The position numbers and the translations under genes were made by a program. 64,000 nucleotides of DNA from positions 62,001 to 126,000 of the forward strand of contig UQER01000001.1 of the NCBI GenBank assembly GCA_900540205.1, read 5' to 3'. Shown here piece by piece: positions 1 through 8,593 of this stretch (its first letter is position 1; each line of letters begins with the position of its first letter). The notes under the pieces were generated by a model. The model saw only the letters and a list, made by a program, of their open reading frames with translations. It was not told where the DNA came from and ran no database searches. This DNA is from an uncultured Porphyromonadaceae bacterium. Lineage in GTDB: Bacteria > Bacteroidota > Bacteroidia > Bacteroidales > Muribaculaceae.

Positions 1-1835
1 AGACTGCTGACGCGGAAGAATATGACGAGGATTCTGATTATTTTATGAAATCAATCACCTTGCAGCCGGTCGACAACAAGGCAAAAGCTCAGTTTCAGGA
101 TGGATTGAGGTCTACCGATGCGCGTATAGACTATCTCGTTCTCACGGCCGATGCCCTCAAGCCTGCCGCCCAGATGTTTGCGGACTGGAAACGCAAGATG
201 GGATATACTGTCACGCTCCTTTCGCAGCTCGAATGGGGGAAGGAGGATGTAATGGCGTCCATCGCTTCGTGGTATGCAGAATCTCCACACCCACGCTATG
301 CCTTGTTGTTCGGAGATGCCAGTCTAATCAGTCCATATCAGGTCGTGGATGATATAGACCCAGATGACAGTGACAGATCCTTATATGATATCCCCTCAGA
401 TTTTTATTATGCCTGTCTGGATGGGGAGGATGATTATATGGCAGATATAAATTTGGGTAGGATTCCAGCTTCCGAATGCCTTGATGCACAAAATGCTGTG
501 TCCAAAATCATGTTGTATGAGGAAAATCCATTGGGAGGAATGACCCAATCCAAGGCCGTTTTTTCTACATATTTTCAGGATGAAAAGCCAAAAAATGGAG
601 AGGAGGATCGTGATTATACGCGAACTACAGAGATGATATACAATGCTGTTCAAGATAAATTCGGAGCGCAACAAAGGATTTATTATTGTATGAGTAACGT
701 TACACCACGAAAATGGTCTTTTATGTTCGGGACTGGCAGTCCAATTCCAATGGAATTGCAGAAACCATGGTTTAACTGGAATAATGGTGCCCAAGATGTG
801 AGAGATGCCATAAACAGTGGATGTAATCTATTCTTTCATAGAGATCATGGTGGGAATGAAGGATGGTCTTTTCCTCAGTTTAACATTAACAATTTAGCCG
901 GACTGTCTAATTCAGTGTTTCCCATAGTGCTAAGTATTGATTGCGCAGTGGGGAAGTATAATCAGAACAATAATTTTGCGAAGCAGATACTGTTTAAGCC
1001 ATATGCCGGATGTGCGTCTATAGTAGCTGCTTCAGAAGAAACTTATTCGGGTCAGAATGATGCTATGGCGTGCTCAATGTTTGGAAGTCTTTTCCCGGGA
1101 AAGAAGTTCTATTATACAGGTAATCCTAATGTGAATCCTAATGCATCTTTGTATACAGGGCGAGCTTCTTCTATTGGGGATATGCTTAATATTGGATTGA
1201 TAAATATGGAAAGGCAATATCCAAACCGCACTGATGTCAATACCAAGCAGCGCGAGCGTTATCACTGTTTCGGCGACCCGAGTCTGGCAGTGTGTTGGAA
1301 CTCCGACAAAATATTTGAAAACAAGGCGTCAATCACTGAATTCGGAGGGTATATAACGGTGGATTTAGGTGGCGTAAGTGGCTATATATCATTTTATGAT
1401 CCAGCTACAAAGGAAAACAAACGGTCAAATGGGAATTATGCCACATTCCAGACCTCAAATCCTGATGATGTGTTTATTTCAGTGACATATCCCGGCTGGC
1501 GTCCTTTGACAGGAACCTACAGCAACCTATGTACCACCGGAGTTGATAATCCCAAGGATAACTATATAGATTCATACGAATGGTATGGCAGCAATTTGCT
1601 TGTATATATGGTGATGAAATATTCTGCATCATTAGGAATGACAAGCAAATGGAAATTGAACGTTTACATTCAGCGTGGAATAAACGCTATCACAGTCGCG
1701 TCCGTTGATTTGGTGAATAGTCAGAATCCGGTTGAGGTGCGGATGCCTGAGACTATGGCAGGCGACATAGTGCGGCTCACACTGACACAGGGAAATCAAG
1801 TAATCGACAAAAAATCAATCTTAATCAGCAAATAA
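1..1835 (+). CDS. C25 (gingipain-like) cysteine peptidase, 5' end outside window
   Basis: Secreted or surface cysteine endopeptidase of the gingipain family. The reading frame is open to the left edge (first full codon at 3) before the ATG at 45, so the N-terminus, including any signal peptide and propeptide, lies outside. Numbered from that ATG, the C25 subdomains appear in order: IDYLVLTADALKP (about 28-40), LLFGDASLI (about 87-95), YYACLDGEDDYMADINLGR (about 120-138), then the catalytic dyad, His268 in RDHGG and Cys300 in SIDCAVG. An Ig-like C-terminal region follows and ends in DKKSILISK, which could be a type IX sorting tail. A close copy of its last coding stretch reappears at 3084-3131. 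The dyad looks intact. The fold and catalytic residues are clear; the substrate is unknown. Confidence 0.9.
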   Translation, partial: TADAEEYDEDSDYFMKSITLQPVDNKAKAQFQDGLRSTDARIDYLVLTADALKPAAQMFADWKRKMGYTVTLLSQLEWGKEDVMASIASWYAESPHPRYALLFGDASLISPYQVVDDIDPDDSDRSLYDIPSDFYYACLDGEDDYMADINLGRIPASECLDAQNAVSKIMLYEENPLGGMTQSKAVFSTYFQDEKPKNGEEDRDYTRTTEMIYNAVQDKFGAQQRIYYCMSNVTPRKWSFMFGTGSPIPMELQKPWFNWNNGAQDVRDAINSGCNLFFHRDHGGNEGWSFPQFNINNLAGLSNSVFPIVLSIDCAVGKYNQNNNFAKQILFKPYAGCASIVAASEETYSGQNDAMACSMFGSLFPGKKFYYTGNPNVNPNASLYTGRASSIGDMLNIGLINMERQYPNRTDVNTKQRERYHCFGDPSLAVCWNSDKIFENKASITEFGGYITVDLGGVSGYISFYDPATKENKRSNGNYATFQTSNPDDVFISVTYPGWRPLTGTYSNLCTTGVDNPKDNYIDSYEWYGSNLLVYMVMKYSASLGMTSKWKLNVYIQRGINAITVASVDLVNSQNPVEVRMPETMAGDIVRLTLTQGNQVIDKKSILISK

Positions 1836-1849
1836 TCATGGGGACAACG

Positions 1850-3085
1850 ATGAAAAAACTATTCGCGTTCTTGCTCGCAATCGGTGCCTGCAATTCAATG
1901 GATGCATCAATAAAATGGGATGAGGTAGGGCAAGATACAACCGCAGAGGAAACGTATGATTTCGAGGCTGGAGGTTTTTATTATGGTATAATTAGTGAAA
2001 TGCGGGGAGAAGTACATGTAATGAGTTCGAATTTACAATCTTTTGACCCATATCCACGCTACCACTCACCTACATTTTGGCCAGGATATAGGGTTAAATT
2101 CGAATTGGAAGAAGAGGACTATTACTATTGGCCTGGAGGAGAGTACGAAGGCGATATAGAAATCCCGGCGGAGGTGGAGCATAATGGAAAGCTGTACAAA
2201 GTGGTCCGGATAGCCTTCGGTGCATTTGCATGGTGCGATAAATTGACCAGTGTAAAGTTGCCTCCCACAATCAGGGAAATAAGATATGGTGCATTCAGCA
2301 TGTGCACATCTTTGAAAGATGTGAATTTACCGGCCGGTACGCGAGTGTGCGGTGGCGCATTCTATGGTTGTACGTCACTTGAGTTTCTGGATTTTTCCAG
2401 ATGCACATTTCAGTATAATAAGGAATGGGATCATGTGGTGTGCCAGTGTGCGGCACTACGGGAACTTTATTTCCCTGAATCATATAATGGGGAGCATTAT
2501 AGCTGTTATTCTCAGTGGTATGATGAGCCTGGGATGTCCGACTACCAATGGCTTAGCGATTATTACAGGGATTATGACGATTTTCCGTATGCAGACAACA
2601 TGTGTGATGATCCTGAAGAGGGGATGTTGTCTATAAAGTTGCCGAATATCAAGAGAACTTCCGTTGCTGAAGATGAACCCATATGGAAATATCCGACGCA
2701 AACGGCTGAATTCCTTGGCTGCTATAATTTAAAAGAAATACACTGTGGGACAATGATTCCGGTGCAGTTCCTCAGCAAACAGAATGAAAACGCCTGGGCG
2801 CATTTGTATGAGGATTGTGTGCTGTATGTGCCGCAGGGAAGCCTTGAGGCGTACCGGAGCACTGAGCCATGGAAGTATTTCAAGAACATCGTGGAGGAGG
2901 AAGGCACATCGGGCATCGAGGAGGCAATGCCTGATGTGGATGCGCCGGCTGACGGCGAACGGCGGATTTACGACCTCTCGGGCCGTCTGCGTGCAACCGT
3001 TCCTGCAGGGCAGACCCCCGCGCTTGCCCCGGGGCTCTACATAGAGCGCACCTCCACCTCCAGCCGCAAGCTCCGCATCCCCTGA
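1850..3085 (+). CDS. BspA-like leucine-rich repeat surface protein
   Basis: A 411-residue exported protein with LRR_5 (BspA/TpLRR) repeats, seen as AFGAFAWCDKLTSVKLP, REIRYGAFSMCTSLKDVNLP and GGAFYGCTSLEFLDFS at about 115-185. Such repeats usually mediate adhesion. The ATG at 1850 is preferred over 1838 because it starts directly with a signal peptide (MKKLFAFLLAIGAC). IGAC could be read as a lipobox, but the C-terminus (YDLSGRL...GLYIERTS...KLRIP) is a type A T9SS-like module, which fits signal peptidase I better. The gene starts 14 bases after the C25 gene and probably shares its transcript. Its stop codon overlaps a remnant of C25-type coding sequence, which suggests a recombination junction at the 3' end. 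Confidence 0.75.
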   Translation: MKKLFAFLLAIGACNSMDASIKWDEVGQDTTAEETYDFEAGGFYYGIISEMRGEVHVMSSNLQSFDPYPRYHSPTFWPGYRVKFELEEEDYYYWPGGEYEGDIEIPAEVEHNGKLYKVVRIAFGAFAWCDKLTSVKLPPTIREIRYGAFSMCTSLKDVNLPAGTRVCGGAFYGCTSLEFLDFSRCTFQYNKEWDHVVCQCAALRELYFPESYNGEHYSCYSQWYDEPGMSDYQWLSDYYRDYDDFPYADNMCDDPEEGMLSIKLPNIKRTSVAEDEPIWKYPTQTAEFLGCYNLKEIHCGTMIPVQFLSKQNENAWAHLYEDCVLYVPQGSLEAYRSTEPWKYFKNIVEEEGTSGIEEAMPDVDAPADGERRIYDLSGRLRATVPAGQTPALAPGLYIERTSTSSRKLRIP

Positions 3086-3131
3086 GGTGCGGATGCCTGA
3101 GACTGCGGTGGGCGACATTGTGCGGCTAACG
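3084..3131 (+). pseudogene. Remnant of a second C25-type gene 3' end
   Basis: These 48 bases match the end of the C25 gene (about 1734-1781) with roughly 42 identities, including about 22 identical bases in a row. In frame they read EVRMPETAVGDIVRLT, against EVRMPETMAGDIVRLT in the C25 protein. There is no start codon, and the match breaks off into the convergent C10 gene. It is best explained as the stump of a duplicated paralogue. Confidence 0.7.
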
Positions 3132-3132
3132 A

Positions 3133-5018
3133 TTATTTCACCATTACCTTGCGTATGGTGCCGTCGCTGTAGTGCACTATGTTGATGCCTGAGGCAGGAT
3201 GGCCGAGGCGGATGCCGAGGGTATTGTAGCGTGCGATCTCAACGGCGGCTTCATCGGTGGCCACGGTTTCCACGCCGGAATTGTCGGTGAGGGTGACCTT
3301 AATTTTTGCAAGGCTTTGCGGTTGGGGCATCACAAGTTCGTCGGTGGCATAGTCGCTGTAGAGGAATGTCACATAATGTTCTCCAGGCGGAGCGGGCAGC
3401 CACTCGAAATCGGTGCTGTACGTTGTGGTGCCCGACGTGGCGTTCCAGAGGGAACTACTGCTGTTTTCACCGAACGTTATATCGAATTCTTTAACTCCGT
3501 ACGGCGCGGCGCCGGGGCTGATGGTACGGTAATCGTATGTGAATGTGTAATCGTTGTCCAGACTCAGCACGGGGTTGTCAAGGGGGATGGTGTTTCCGTC
3601 TCTGTCAGTGATCTTTAATCCGGTTATCTCCAGGGTGGGAATCAGGCTGGGGTCAACAGTTATGGTGGTCACATAATTATCTATGTCGGTTTTGACGGGG
3701 ATTGGCTCCTTGGCATTGTCGACAAGGGTGTAGGTTATCGTATAGGTCTTGCCCTCCTCGAAATCAGGTGCTTCGGTGTGTGAGAGGTGCCGGATGAAAT
3801 CAAGCTTGAACGGGATGGAAAGCGTTGTGCCGGGATTGATGGATATTTTGGTGTAGCCGAGAGTGAAATGGGTGTCGGAACCTTCGGGACAGGCTTCGAC
3901 CGAGAGGACGCCTCCGACCATGAAATCTCCGTCGTTGCGTATCTGCATGTCGGTGTCTATGTGGGTGAACAACGGAATTTGGGCAGGTATATCCAGTCCC
4001 TTCATCAGGCACAGGTCGGTCTGCGGAGCAGGCACGTTGGCAATCGAGGCTTTCCCGTCGGTGACGGTGAGCAGCAGGTGGCGTTTGTAGCCGTAGACCT
4101 GTACGCGAATCGGCTCCATGTTGCCCATTGTGCCTACGGGTACAATCCAGTAGGTGCCGTCGGGCAGTCCGGAGAAGCTGCCGGCGGGAATATTGATAGT
4201 CTTGGGCCCTATGGTCTGGTCCTGCAGGCTTTCGCCCAGCTGGTCACGGTGCACCGGAACCGATGCGAGGGTCTTGACTTTGTTGCCTGATGCGTCAAGA
4301 AGGTCGAGGCTGAATGTGCCGGTGAAGCCGCGGTCGGCGATATAAACCAGGCCGTCCAGGCGGATGTGTGCATCGGCATTGCCTGTGGTGAATGCATCGG
4401 GGTTTTCGATGGTGAGTCCGGAGTGGTCGAGGGTCTGGTTCTTGATGTCCCACAGCATTACGAGTGAACCGTTGAACCGGCTGTCGGTGTACGGTCGGCG
4501 CGGATGTGCCGACACATAGAACTGCATGAACGAGTAGTTTAGCTGCTCGCCGTGATGCACCGGGGTGAGCAGTTCCGTGTTGAAAAATCCGTCGGCATCG
4601 CCGTTCCAACCCCAGTTTATATGGAAATAGTCGTCAGAATCGTATCCGTCAACCACGAAGCAGTGGCCGCCCCCACCGAATATCGACCCGAATCCGCTAA
4701 TCGCTCCAGGGAAGCCGGCATTGAGGTCAGCTTTGATTATCGAGCGCCATTGGTCGGGGGATAGCTCGCCGAAGTTGGGATATACCTCAGAATCATAGCC
4801 GAAGTTTTCAACGAAAGCCGCTGCGAGGTCGTGCGCATAGCTGGTGCTCTCGTCGGTGGCATATTGCGCATGGCTGGCAGCTCCACGTAGTTTGCGGCTA
4901 TGCGGGCGGCATCCTCGTAGGTTCGGGTTCCTGCTTCAGCATTTATGTTGACGGCAAGCATGGCGGACAGCATCAGTGCCATCGGCACCGATACATCCGT
5001 AAGGGATTTGCGTTGCAT
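3133..5018 (-). pseudogene. C10 (streptopain-like) cysteine peptidase, internally deleted and frameshifted
   Basis: The ATG at 5018 opens a signal peptide (MQRKSLTDVSVPM...) and the start of a C10 propeptide (YEDAARIAANYVEL). Around 4866-4885 the homology jumps to another frame and continues as QYATDESTSYAHDLAAAF, then FGSIFGGGGHCFVVDGYDS and FHINWGWNG, the His half of a C10 domain. Ig-like domains and a T9SS-like tail (YNTLGIRLG...IRKVMVK) follow. The stretch between, which should carry the rest of the propeptide and the catalytic Cys (typically well over 200 residues), is missing. This is therefore a deletion plus a frameshift, not a single sequencing slip. A GTG at 4656 leaves a 507-codon open frame that might still yield a non-catalytic tail. 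Confidence 0.8.
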
Positions 5019-5079
5019 GAGTCTTACTTGTGTGTATGAATGAGGTTTACAGTGTGTATGGGTGGAATGGCCGCGGGGG

Positions 5080-5796
5080 TCAGTTGTCCTCATGTCGGTC
5101 AACCACTTTGGCGTTGTAGTCCCGCTTGGCTTCCTGCAGTATGCCTGAGGCTATGGCGGCCTTTACGCCGCGCACTGCCATGTAATATTGGAACTGCGGA
5201 TGGTTGAGCAGGGCGAGAGTCCATTGGCGGTTGTCGAGCCTGTAGAACGGTTGGGTGGCGTTGCAGATGCCGATCTGTTCAAGCATGCTTTCGCTGAGGC
5301 GCTGGCAGCTTGATTCCACCGTGTTCAGCGCGTCATAGCATTCGCCGATATAGAATGCCAGGCTGTCGTTGTTGTTGTGCAGCTGCCACAGCTGATAGCT
5401 TCCGCGAAATATTTTTTCGAATTCGTGGTCGAATGCCGAGATCTTGATGAACGGCATGGTGTTGCGGAATTCGTCGCACATGCTGTCGGGGATTTCTCCT
5501 CCGCAGCGGTTTATGCTGTCGGTGATGCGGAACACCCGGGTCTGGTTGTTGATAATGTCCATCCAGGCCTGAGCATCGTCAAAGCGTTCGTCAAGGTTCT
5601 CGATGGCCTGCATCATCGATTTCTCAGCCTCGCGTTTCACGCGGTGGCTTTCACGGCATGAGTTTATGCCGAATGTGAGTGAAATGCCTATAATGGTGGC
5701 CGTTCCGCTCGCTGTCATGGTGAAGAACCATCTTGTCTCCACAAGCAGGCGGAACAGCCTTACAAAAAAGTTCCTGTTTTCTTTCTTCTCTTCCAT
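5080..5796 (-). CDS. Unknown protein with one N-terminal membrane segment
   Basis: A 238-residue protein that I do not recognise. A basic N-terminus (MEEKKENRNFFVRLFRLL) precedes one hydrophobic segment at about 22-44. A charged, probably coiled helix follows (SHRVKREAEKSMMQAIENL) and then a helical domain rich in Gln, Asp and Asn. The likely topology is a short cytoplasmic N-terminus with a periplasmic body. It starts 5 bases after the lipoprotein gene at 5802-6293, so the two are probably co-transcribed. The broken C10 gene follows 61 bases downstream. No catalytic motif is visible. Confidence 0.6.
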   Translation of the reverse strand: MEEKKENRNFFVRLFRLLVETRWFFTMTASGTATIIGISLTFGINSCRESHRVKREAEKSMMQAIENLDERFDDAQAWMDIINNQTRVFRITDSINRCGGEIPDSMCDEFRNTMPFIKISAFDHEFEKIFRGSYQLWQLHNNNDSLAFYIGECYDALNTVESSCQRLSESMLEQIGICNATQPFYRLDNRQWTLALLNHPQFQYYMAVRGVKAAIASGILQEAKRDYNAKVVDRHEDN

Positions 5797-5801
5797 CGGA
5801 A

Positions 5802-6293
5802 TCAGAAGCCTGGAACATCCTCGACGTTGGTGATGGCAACGCCGGTGCCGGTGTAGCCGTTGTCGTCGTTGACACGGTCCTTGTCAAAGATTTTCAGGGT
5901 GAAACTTCTGTGATCCTTGACGCTCACAAGAATCTGATGGTAGATGCCCTGCGACTGGCTGTTCGCGTCGGCGCTGAATAGACGGATGCTGCCGTAGTCG
6001 CCCAGCGACACCGTGGTGTTCGTGCCGTTCCAGTCGCTGCCGATAACGAACCCGCAGAAACGGCGGGAAACCTCCTGGTTGTTGGCGACTGCCAGATAGA
6101 CGCCTTCCACTTGCGAGGCGGTGAAAATCGGCTCCCCACTCTCGGGCTGATAGAGGCGCGATACGATTGCCTCGTATTGCTGTTTCATCTGCATGTCGGG
6201 GTTTTCAGGCTCGTCGTCATTGTTCGAGCATCCTGTGAAAATTGACATGGTCAAGGCGATAAAGAGGAATTTCAATGCTTTTGTCATTGTCAT
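5802..6293 (-). CDS. Small unknown lipoprotein
   Basis: A 163-residue predicted lipoprotein. The ATG at 6293 gives MTMTKALKFLFIALTMSIFTGC, a signal sequence with lipobox FTGC and lipidated Cys22, followed by an acidic linker (SNNDDEPENPD). The mature domain resembles a small beta-rich fold (GFVIGSDWNGTNTTVSLGDY, then LKIFDKDRVNDDNGYTGTG). I do not recognise a family. A -7 element (TATCTTTG on the minus strand, 6340-6347) about 45 bases upstream shows it can be transcribed apart from the C13-fusion operon that precedes it. An upstream extension to 6374 lacks a good start and would swallow the promoter. Confidence 0.65.
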   Translation of the reverse strand: MTMTKALKFLFIALTMSIFTGCSNNDDEPENPDMQMKQQYEAIVSRLYQPESGEPIFTASQVEGVYLAVANNQEVSRRFCGFVIGSDWNGTNTTVSLGDYGSIRLFSADANSQSQGIYHQILVSVKDHRSFTLKIFDKDRVNDDNGYTGTGVAITNVEDVPGF

Positions 6294-6339
6294 ATCGTGA
6301 TTCGTTGATTGGTTTTCTAAATCAGGGGAATATTTCTGC

Positions 6340-6347
6340 AAAGATAG
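6340..6347 (-). promoter_or_regulatory. -7 promoter element for the 5802-6293 lipoprotein gene
   Basis: Read on the minus strand, the bases TATCTTTG match the Bacteroidetes -7 consensus TAnnTTTG. No convincing -33 TTG lies at the usual distance. Confidence 0.5.
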
Positions 6348-6469
6348 GCAAAAAAATCCGCTTGCGGGTAACATTGCATGTGTTGTTGCCTGTTGGAGTT
6401 AACTTTGTTCTCCACGAAAATCATCGTGGTTCTCCATAAAATTCGCGCACGACGTTGGTTGAACTGCTG

Positions 6470-8593
6470 TTATTGCTTGAAATTCAGGAACTCGGCCATG
6501 CTGGACGAATAGAGACTGCCGTAGTTGGCTGCATTGTAGACCATCACATGGCTCCCGACGGTGTTGATGAACAGACGGTAATAGAGGTCGCGCATCGAGA
6601 TGGACTTGTCGGCGGTTATCTGTTCGATGAATGTGGATGTGAAGCGGTTGCTCATCCACACATGCAGTTCGCTGCTGAACACGTCGGCCTTGGAGGTCTC
6701 GTCGCTGTTGGCGGCGGTTATGAACAGCATTCCCGGCACGCCTTCGCACTGCTGCAGCACACTCCCTGAGAAACATGTCTCCACCATCATGAGCAGTTTG
6801 CAGTAGCTGCGGTTGCGGTGCATAAGGCTGAACGCTGCCGAAAGGAGGTCGGCGGTCATGCCGAATTCATCGTTGTTCCAGCTCAATGCTCCCGGCACAC
6901 CGTGGCCGCTCCAGAACACCATCACGTTGTCGTTCCCCGTGGATTCGACCACAGCGGGGAGCCGTTCGCTTTTTTGCCCTGTTAGGATGGAAAGGAAGTC
7001 GGTAGGACTGAGGTCCGACAGCCTGTAGTCAATCACAGCGCCGTCGTAAACATTGGCTCCTCCCGGAGTGACGCGGATTACTCCCGGTTCGGTGTTCGAG
7101 GGGTTAAGGGCTATGTCGTCCTCGGCTATGAGTATAATGTGGTCGTCGGTGTAGCCGGCCTGTCGGAGCTGCTGATAGATGGCCAGCACATCGGCCTGAT
7201 GGCGGTAGTTGCTCCATTGGCTCGATGTGGCCACGAGCAGCGCCCAGTTGCCTGTGTGTTCAGGATAGGAGATGCTTCCGGTGTCCTCGAAATCCTGCAT
7301 CTGCGACGCTTTCCAGTTCCATCCGGCCAGTGTGGCGTCGGTGCGGTTGCCGCCGTCGCTTGTGTTATAGTCAAGAATGATGTATTGGCCGTCGTACACT
7401 TTGTAGTTGTAGTAGGTGGTGGCCAGCACGTTGGTGAAAATCTTGGAGTCGAACCGCAGTTGCCCCGAAGCCCCGCGCACATAGGGGGCGTCGCCTCTGG
7501 CAAGGGCGTCGATCACGAGCCCCATGTCCTCGCCGGTCCAGCTTCCCATGTTCAACTCCTCGCCCGACACGATTGTGCGGAGTGCCTGCTGCAGCGATGC
7601 TTCCGGATGGAGCTGCTGATACCATGCTGCATATCCCACAAGCATGGCCGCATCATAGAGCTGGGCCTCCCCGGTGGTGGGCGAGATGCCGAAGAAGGCG
7701 CAGTAGGACACGTCGAATCCCGATTCGGGGTCGGCTCCGAATGCCACTCCTTCTATCCCCTCCGCATCCTGGCCGTAGGTGGTCAGCACATCGGTGCCGT
7801 AGGCCGTGTCGGAGAACAGCAGCCGTGGAGCCGCGCCTTCGGTGCGCGGACGGATGGCATAGGTGCGCAGCATGGGTGCGATCTCGTCAATTTCGGATGG
7901 GACACACAGCAGATAATCGGCGCCCGACTGGAGTGCCTCGCGGGCCACGTTGTCGAGCGTGGAGGCGTCGTAGGCAAAGGTGCCCCGGTTCTCCAGTCCC
8001 AGTTCCTTGGCCTGGAATGCAAACCAGTCGAGAAATGTCTTGCCGTAGATGTCGTTCTCCTTTGCAATGAGCGCCACACTTTTGCCGCCGTAGTTCACCA
8101 CTTTGGAGAGCAGCACCTCGCATTGCGTAATGTCGGTTTCGGTGAGCGCCCACAGATAGCCGGTGGATGCGAATGCGCGCACAAGCTCCTCCGATGTGGC
8201 GAGAGTGAAAAAGGTTTTGCCCGTGCGGGTGAGTTGCGAGGCCAATATGGATGCATTTGATGAGTACAGGCCGCCGATTACGGCGTAGACATCATCGCGG
8301 AATGCCAGTTCACCGGCGAGCCGTTCCATGTCGGCCGACGCCTCGTCGTAATACTCAAATTTCAACCGTACGCCTGTGTCCTGATTCCTGAATGCCTGCT
8401 CGAAGTTCCCGGCAAACATGCCCAGGCACCTTGTCCAATGCGCGTCCAGTCCGTTGTGCATCGGGAGCACCACGGCCACGGTTTTTTCTGTCCATGACCG
8501 CTCATCAGGCTGCGGCGCGGGGTCCTCGTCAGAGCATCCGCACAGCATGCACACACACAGGATTGATATGAGTTTAATGAGCCTTTGTTTCAT
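6470..8593 (-). CDS. Lipoprotein fusing a type-1 periplasmic-binding domain to a C13 (legumain-like) peptidase
   Basis: A 707-residue protein. The ATG at 8593 gives MKQRLIKLISILCVCMLCGC with lipobox LCGC (Cys20). Residues about 35-385 look like a type-1 periplasmic-binding domain of the Leu/Ile/Val receptor kind (VAVVLPMHNGLDAHW, AVIGGLYSSNASILASQL, VALIAKENDIYGKTF). Residues about 430-690 form a C13 domain: NWALLVATSSQWSNYRHQAD, then DDHIILIAEDDIA, then the catalytic dyad His564 in FWSGHG and Cys607 in VETCFSG. The 43-residue spacing is close to legumain. The start overlaps the end of the BMP lipoprotein gene by 20 bases, so translation is probably coupled. No permease gene is adjacent, so a sensor or processing role is likelier than transport. 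Both domains look intact. The combination is unfamiliar to me. Confidence 0.85.
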   Translation of the reverse strand: MKQRLIKLISILCVCMLCGCSDEDPAPQPDERSWTEKTVAVVLPMHNGLDAHWTRCLGMFAGNFEQAFRNQDTGVRLKFEYYDEASADMERLAGELAFRDDVYAVIGGLYSSNASILASQLTRTGKTFFTLATSEELVRAFASTGYLWALTETDITQCEVLLSKVVNYGGKSVALIAKENDIYGKTFLDWFAFQAKELGLENRGTFAYDASTLDNVAREALQSGADYLLCVPSEIDEIAPMLRTYAIRPRTEGAAPRLLFSDTAYGTDVLTTYGQDAEGIEGVAFGADPESGFDVSYCAFFGISPTTGEAQLYDAAMLVGYAAWYQQLHPEASLQQALRTIVSGEELNMGSWTGEDMGLVIDALARGDAPYVRGASGQLRFDSKIFTNVLATTYYNYKVYDGQYIILDYNTSDGGNRTDATLAGWNWKASQMQDFEDTGSISYPEHTGNWALLVATSSQWSNYRHQADVLAIYQQLRQAGYTDDHIILIAEDDIALNPSNTEPGVIRVTPGGANVYDGAVIDYRLSDLSPTDFLSILTGQKSERLPAVVESTGNDNVMVFWSGHGVPGALSWNNDEFGMTADLLSAAFSLMHRNRSYCKLLMMVETCFSGSVLQQCEGVPGMLFITAANSDETSKADVFSSELHVWMSNRFTSTFIEQITADKSISMRDLYYRLFINTVGSHVMVYNAANYGSLYSSSMAEFLNFKQ

